From NCBI RefSeq assembly GCF_029697505.1, contig NZ_JARJEF010000001.1, positions 1 to 64,000 of the forward strand: a stretch of DNA of 64,000 bases. Direction: 5' to 3'. Below the pieces are notes generated by a model. That model saw only the letters and a list, made by a program, of their open reading frames with translations. It was not told the origin of the DNA and made no database searches. The position numbers were made by a program, and so were the translations under genes. Shown piece by piece: positions 62,868 through 64,000 of the stretch. Within the stretch, counting starts at the first letter, position 1; each line of letters starts with the position of its first letter. The DNA is from Pseudophaeobacter profundi (GTDB lineage: Bacteria > Pseudomonadota > Alphaproteobacteria > Rhodobacterales > Rhodobacteraceae).

Positions 62868-63204
62868 TGCGCAATCTAATTTTTGTTATCGAGATTGACT
62901 ATCGAGCAGGGCATGCCTAGCTCTATAAATATGATGGTGTATGCAAATCATTGCCGGTTCCCTTTGCTAAACCGCCCCCTTCCCCGGGCGGCTTAGGCGC
63001 GTCCGCGTCTGCCTAACCTTCCGGGGTATTCCTACAGTCCTGAAACGTGGATCTAGCGATACTATCGCTGGTGGATAGATGACGTTCAGCGTCGAACCTT
63101 TCCCACATTGCGACCACCGACGGGCCTATTCTCACAGGGTCGCGCGTTGTTCAAACCCTTGCGACCATTCCGGCACCATTGCTTCCTCTGAAGGAACTCC
63201 TCCT
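62868..63204. other. Gap before the Rnk-like gene
   Basis: No gene is supported. TTGACT (62894) may be a -35 element and TATAAAT (62928) an AT-rich -10-like region, although the spacing is not ideal. A GC-rich CCGCCCCCTTCCCCGGGCGG hairpin (about 62971-62990) and the palindrome AGCGATA-C-TATCGCT (63055-63069) are visible; their roles are unknown. Confidence 0.4.
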
Positions 63205-63636
63205 ATGTTGACCTCGACAGAAACCACCCAAAAACGATCCAAGCGCAAACCTAAAATTGTGATCAGCACAGATGATCTGGCCCACCTCGAAGGGCTGGCT
63301 GACGGCATGATGCGACGTCAGCCAGCACTGGCAGACCGGCTACTGGAAGAGCTGGGCCGCGCCCGTATCGTGGCCCCCGCCAGGTTGCGGGACAATATTG
63401 TGACGATGGGCAGCAACGTAACCTATCGGGACGAAGTGTCCGGACACGAAAAAACCGTAACGATCGTCTATCCTGAAGAGGCCGATATCACGAACCTTTG
63501 TGTTTCGGTCATGACGCCCATCGGTATCGCGCTCCTGGGGCTGTCTGAAGGGAGCAGCTTCTACTGGGACACGCGAGATGATCAGCGGCGGACGTTGACG
63601 GTCCTTGAGGTGAGACAACCTCAGCCAAACACGTGA
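63205..63636 (+). CDS. rnk: Rnk-like GreA/GreB-fold regulator
   Basis: 143 residues from the ATG at 63205, with AAGGA upstream. The C-terminal GreA/GreB domain (VTYRDEVSGHEKTVTIVYPEEADITNLCVSVMTPIGIALLGLSEGSSFYWDT) matches nucleoside diphosphate kinase regulator Rnk, which binds RNA polymerase. The N-terminal segment is short and lacks the long Gre coiled coil. Role inferred from the family. Confidence 0.85.
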   Translation: MLTSTETTQKRSKRKPKIVISTDDLAHLEGLADGMMRRQPALADRLLEELGRARIVAPARLRDNIVTMGSNVTYRDEVSGHEKTVTIVYPEEADITNLCVSVMTPIGIALLGLSEGSSFYWDTRDDQRRTLTVLEVRQPQPNT

Positions 63637-63884
63637 GACTGAAATCTCCGATCAAACTGGTGATTACCTTCCTCAGGCATGACCAATCCAGAGCCATTTA
63701 GATGGCGCCTGAAGCCGTCAGCCTGGGGGGGGGGGGCGCCGGTCCACCGACGAGGGCGCGCCCTTCTCGTGTGGTGCCAGGTCCTGTCTCAGCGGTGAAT
63801 GCAGATGGCCCAAGAGATGATCCAAAAATCTCAAACCGTCACTCTGCAGTCCAAGTCTTAGACTTCCAATTAGGAGCCAAGTTA
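63637..63884. other. Gap between rnk and rsuA with a G12 tract
   Basis: No gene is supported. A run of twelve Gs at 63725-63736 and flanking GC-rich sequence stand out. The rsuA ribosome site AGGAG lies at 63872-63876. Confidence 0.5.
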
Positions 63885-64000
63885 ATGGCTAGGGTTCCAA
63901 CCTCACGCATCGACAAGCTGCTGTCCTCTATGGGCTACGGCTCGCGCAAAGAAATCGCACGCATAGCCAAGGCCGGCGGCATTATTCTAGACGCAGCCTC
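63885..64000 (+). CDS. rsuA: 16S rRNA pseudouridine synthase RsuA, 5' end (runs off the window)
   Basis: A partial gene: ATG at 63885, AGGAG eight bases upstream. The 38 visible residues are an S4 RNA-binding domain start (SRIDKLLSSMGYGSRKEIARIAKAGGI), which opens RsuA-type pseudouridine synthases that modify U516 of 16S rRNA. RluB or RluE would be alternatives. The catalytic domain is outside the window. Confidence 0.85.
   Translation, partial: MARVPTSRIDKLLSSMGYGSRKEIARIAKAGGIILDAA

Overview
The window looks like chromosomal DNA of a marine alphaproteobacterium of the Rhodobacterales (Roseobacter group). The gene content supports this: a PutR-type Lrp regulator divergent from putA, a polyhydroxyalkanoate (PHA) locus with PhaR, phasin, PhaC and PhaZ, gamma-glutamylation-type amine catabolism genes, a BCCT transporter beside sulfopyruvate decarboxylase genes, a long-form AcnB, and high-GC codon use throughout. 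The assignment is inference; there is no rRNA in the window. About 56 protein genes, one tRNA-Leu(UAA) and a partial rsuA at the right edge are supported. Apart from a possible IS end at the left edge there is no mobile element, phage or CRISPR array.

Layout. 1-0.5 kb: possible IS21-like end and tRNA-Leu. 0.7-6.4 kb: TPR protein, putR/putA, rhomboid protease. 6.5-11.1 kb: suhB, a CurA-like oxidoreductase, metR/metF, a PaaI-type thioesterase. 11.2-16.3 kb: a DUF2235 hydrolase overlapping a stand-alone form II CoxL-like molybdoenzyme, then an ornithine-decarboxylase-fold enzyme divergent from an Lrp regulator. 16.5-21.8 kb: valS, a DUF1330 gene and a tightly overlapping TerB-TerB-PhnD-like operon. 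21.9-31.9 kb: a polar amino acid type ABC transporter, two glutamine synthetase-like ligases with a class I glutamine amidotransferase between them, a PuuB-like FAD oxidase and a DegT aminotransferase. This resembles a gamma-glutamyl amine or polyamine route, and the palindrome TTGATCAA recurs in three of its gaps. 32-37.7 kb: the PHA locus (phaR, an epimerase, phaP, phaC, divergent phaZ), with three CTGC-N3-GCAG sites matching the known PhaR operator. 37.7-43.7 kb: DUF6151-like protein, two alpha/beta hydrolases, a VOC protein, DUF4105 protein, thrS.

43.9-46.6 kb holds the most notable system: a small exported four-cysteine DUF2282 precursor, a terminator-like hairpin, a DUF692 (MNIO) enzyme, a DUF2063 partner and a DoxX membrane protein. 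This is a bufferin-type RiPP locus, a family linked to copper. 46.7-54.9 kb is mostly housekeeping: arsC-like, csp, folA, thyA, gloA, MarR/SdhE/XRE, aspartate aminotransferase, MATE, AhpD-like. 55.4-58.3 kb: BCCT transporter and comDE, suggesting use of a sulfonate or betaine. 58.6-64 kb: acnB, a FAH-family protein, an Rnk-like regulator, a G12 tract and the 5' end of rsuA.

Regulators sit next to their probable targets in several places (putR-putA, metR-metF, Lrp-decarboxylase, phaR-phaP/phaC/phaZ), and inverted repeats lie in most of those gaps. Function calls rest on recognised motifs and gene order; no database search was possible.
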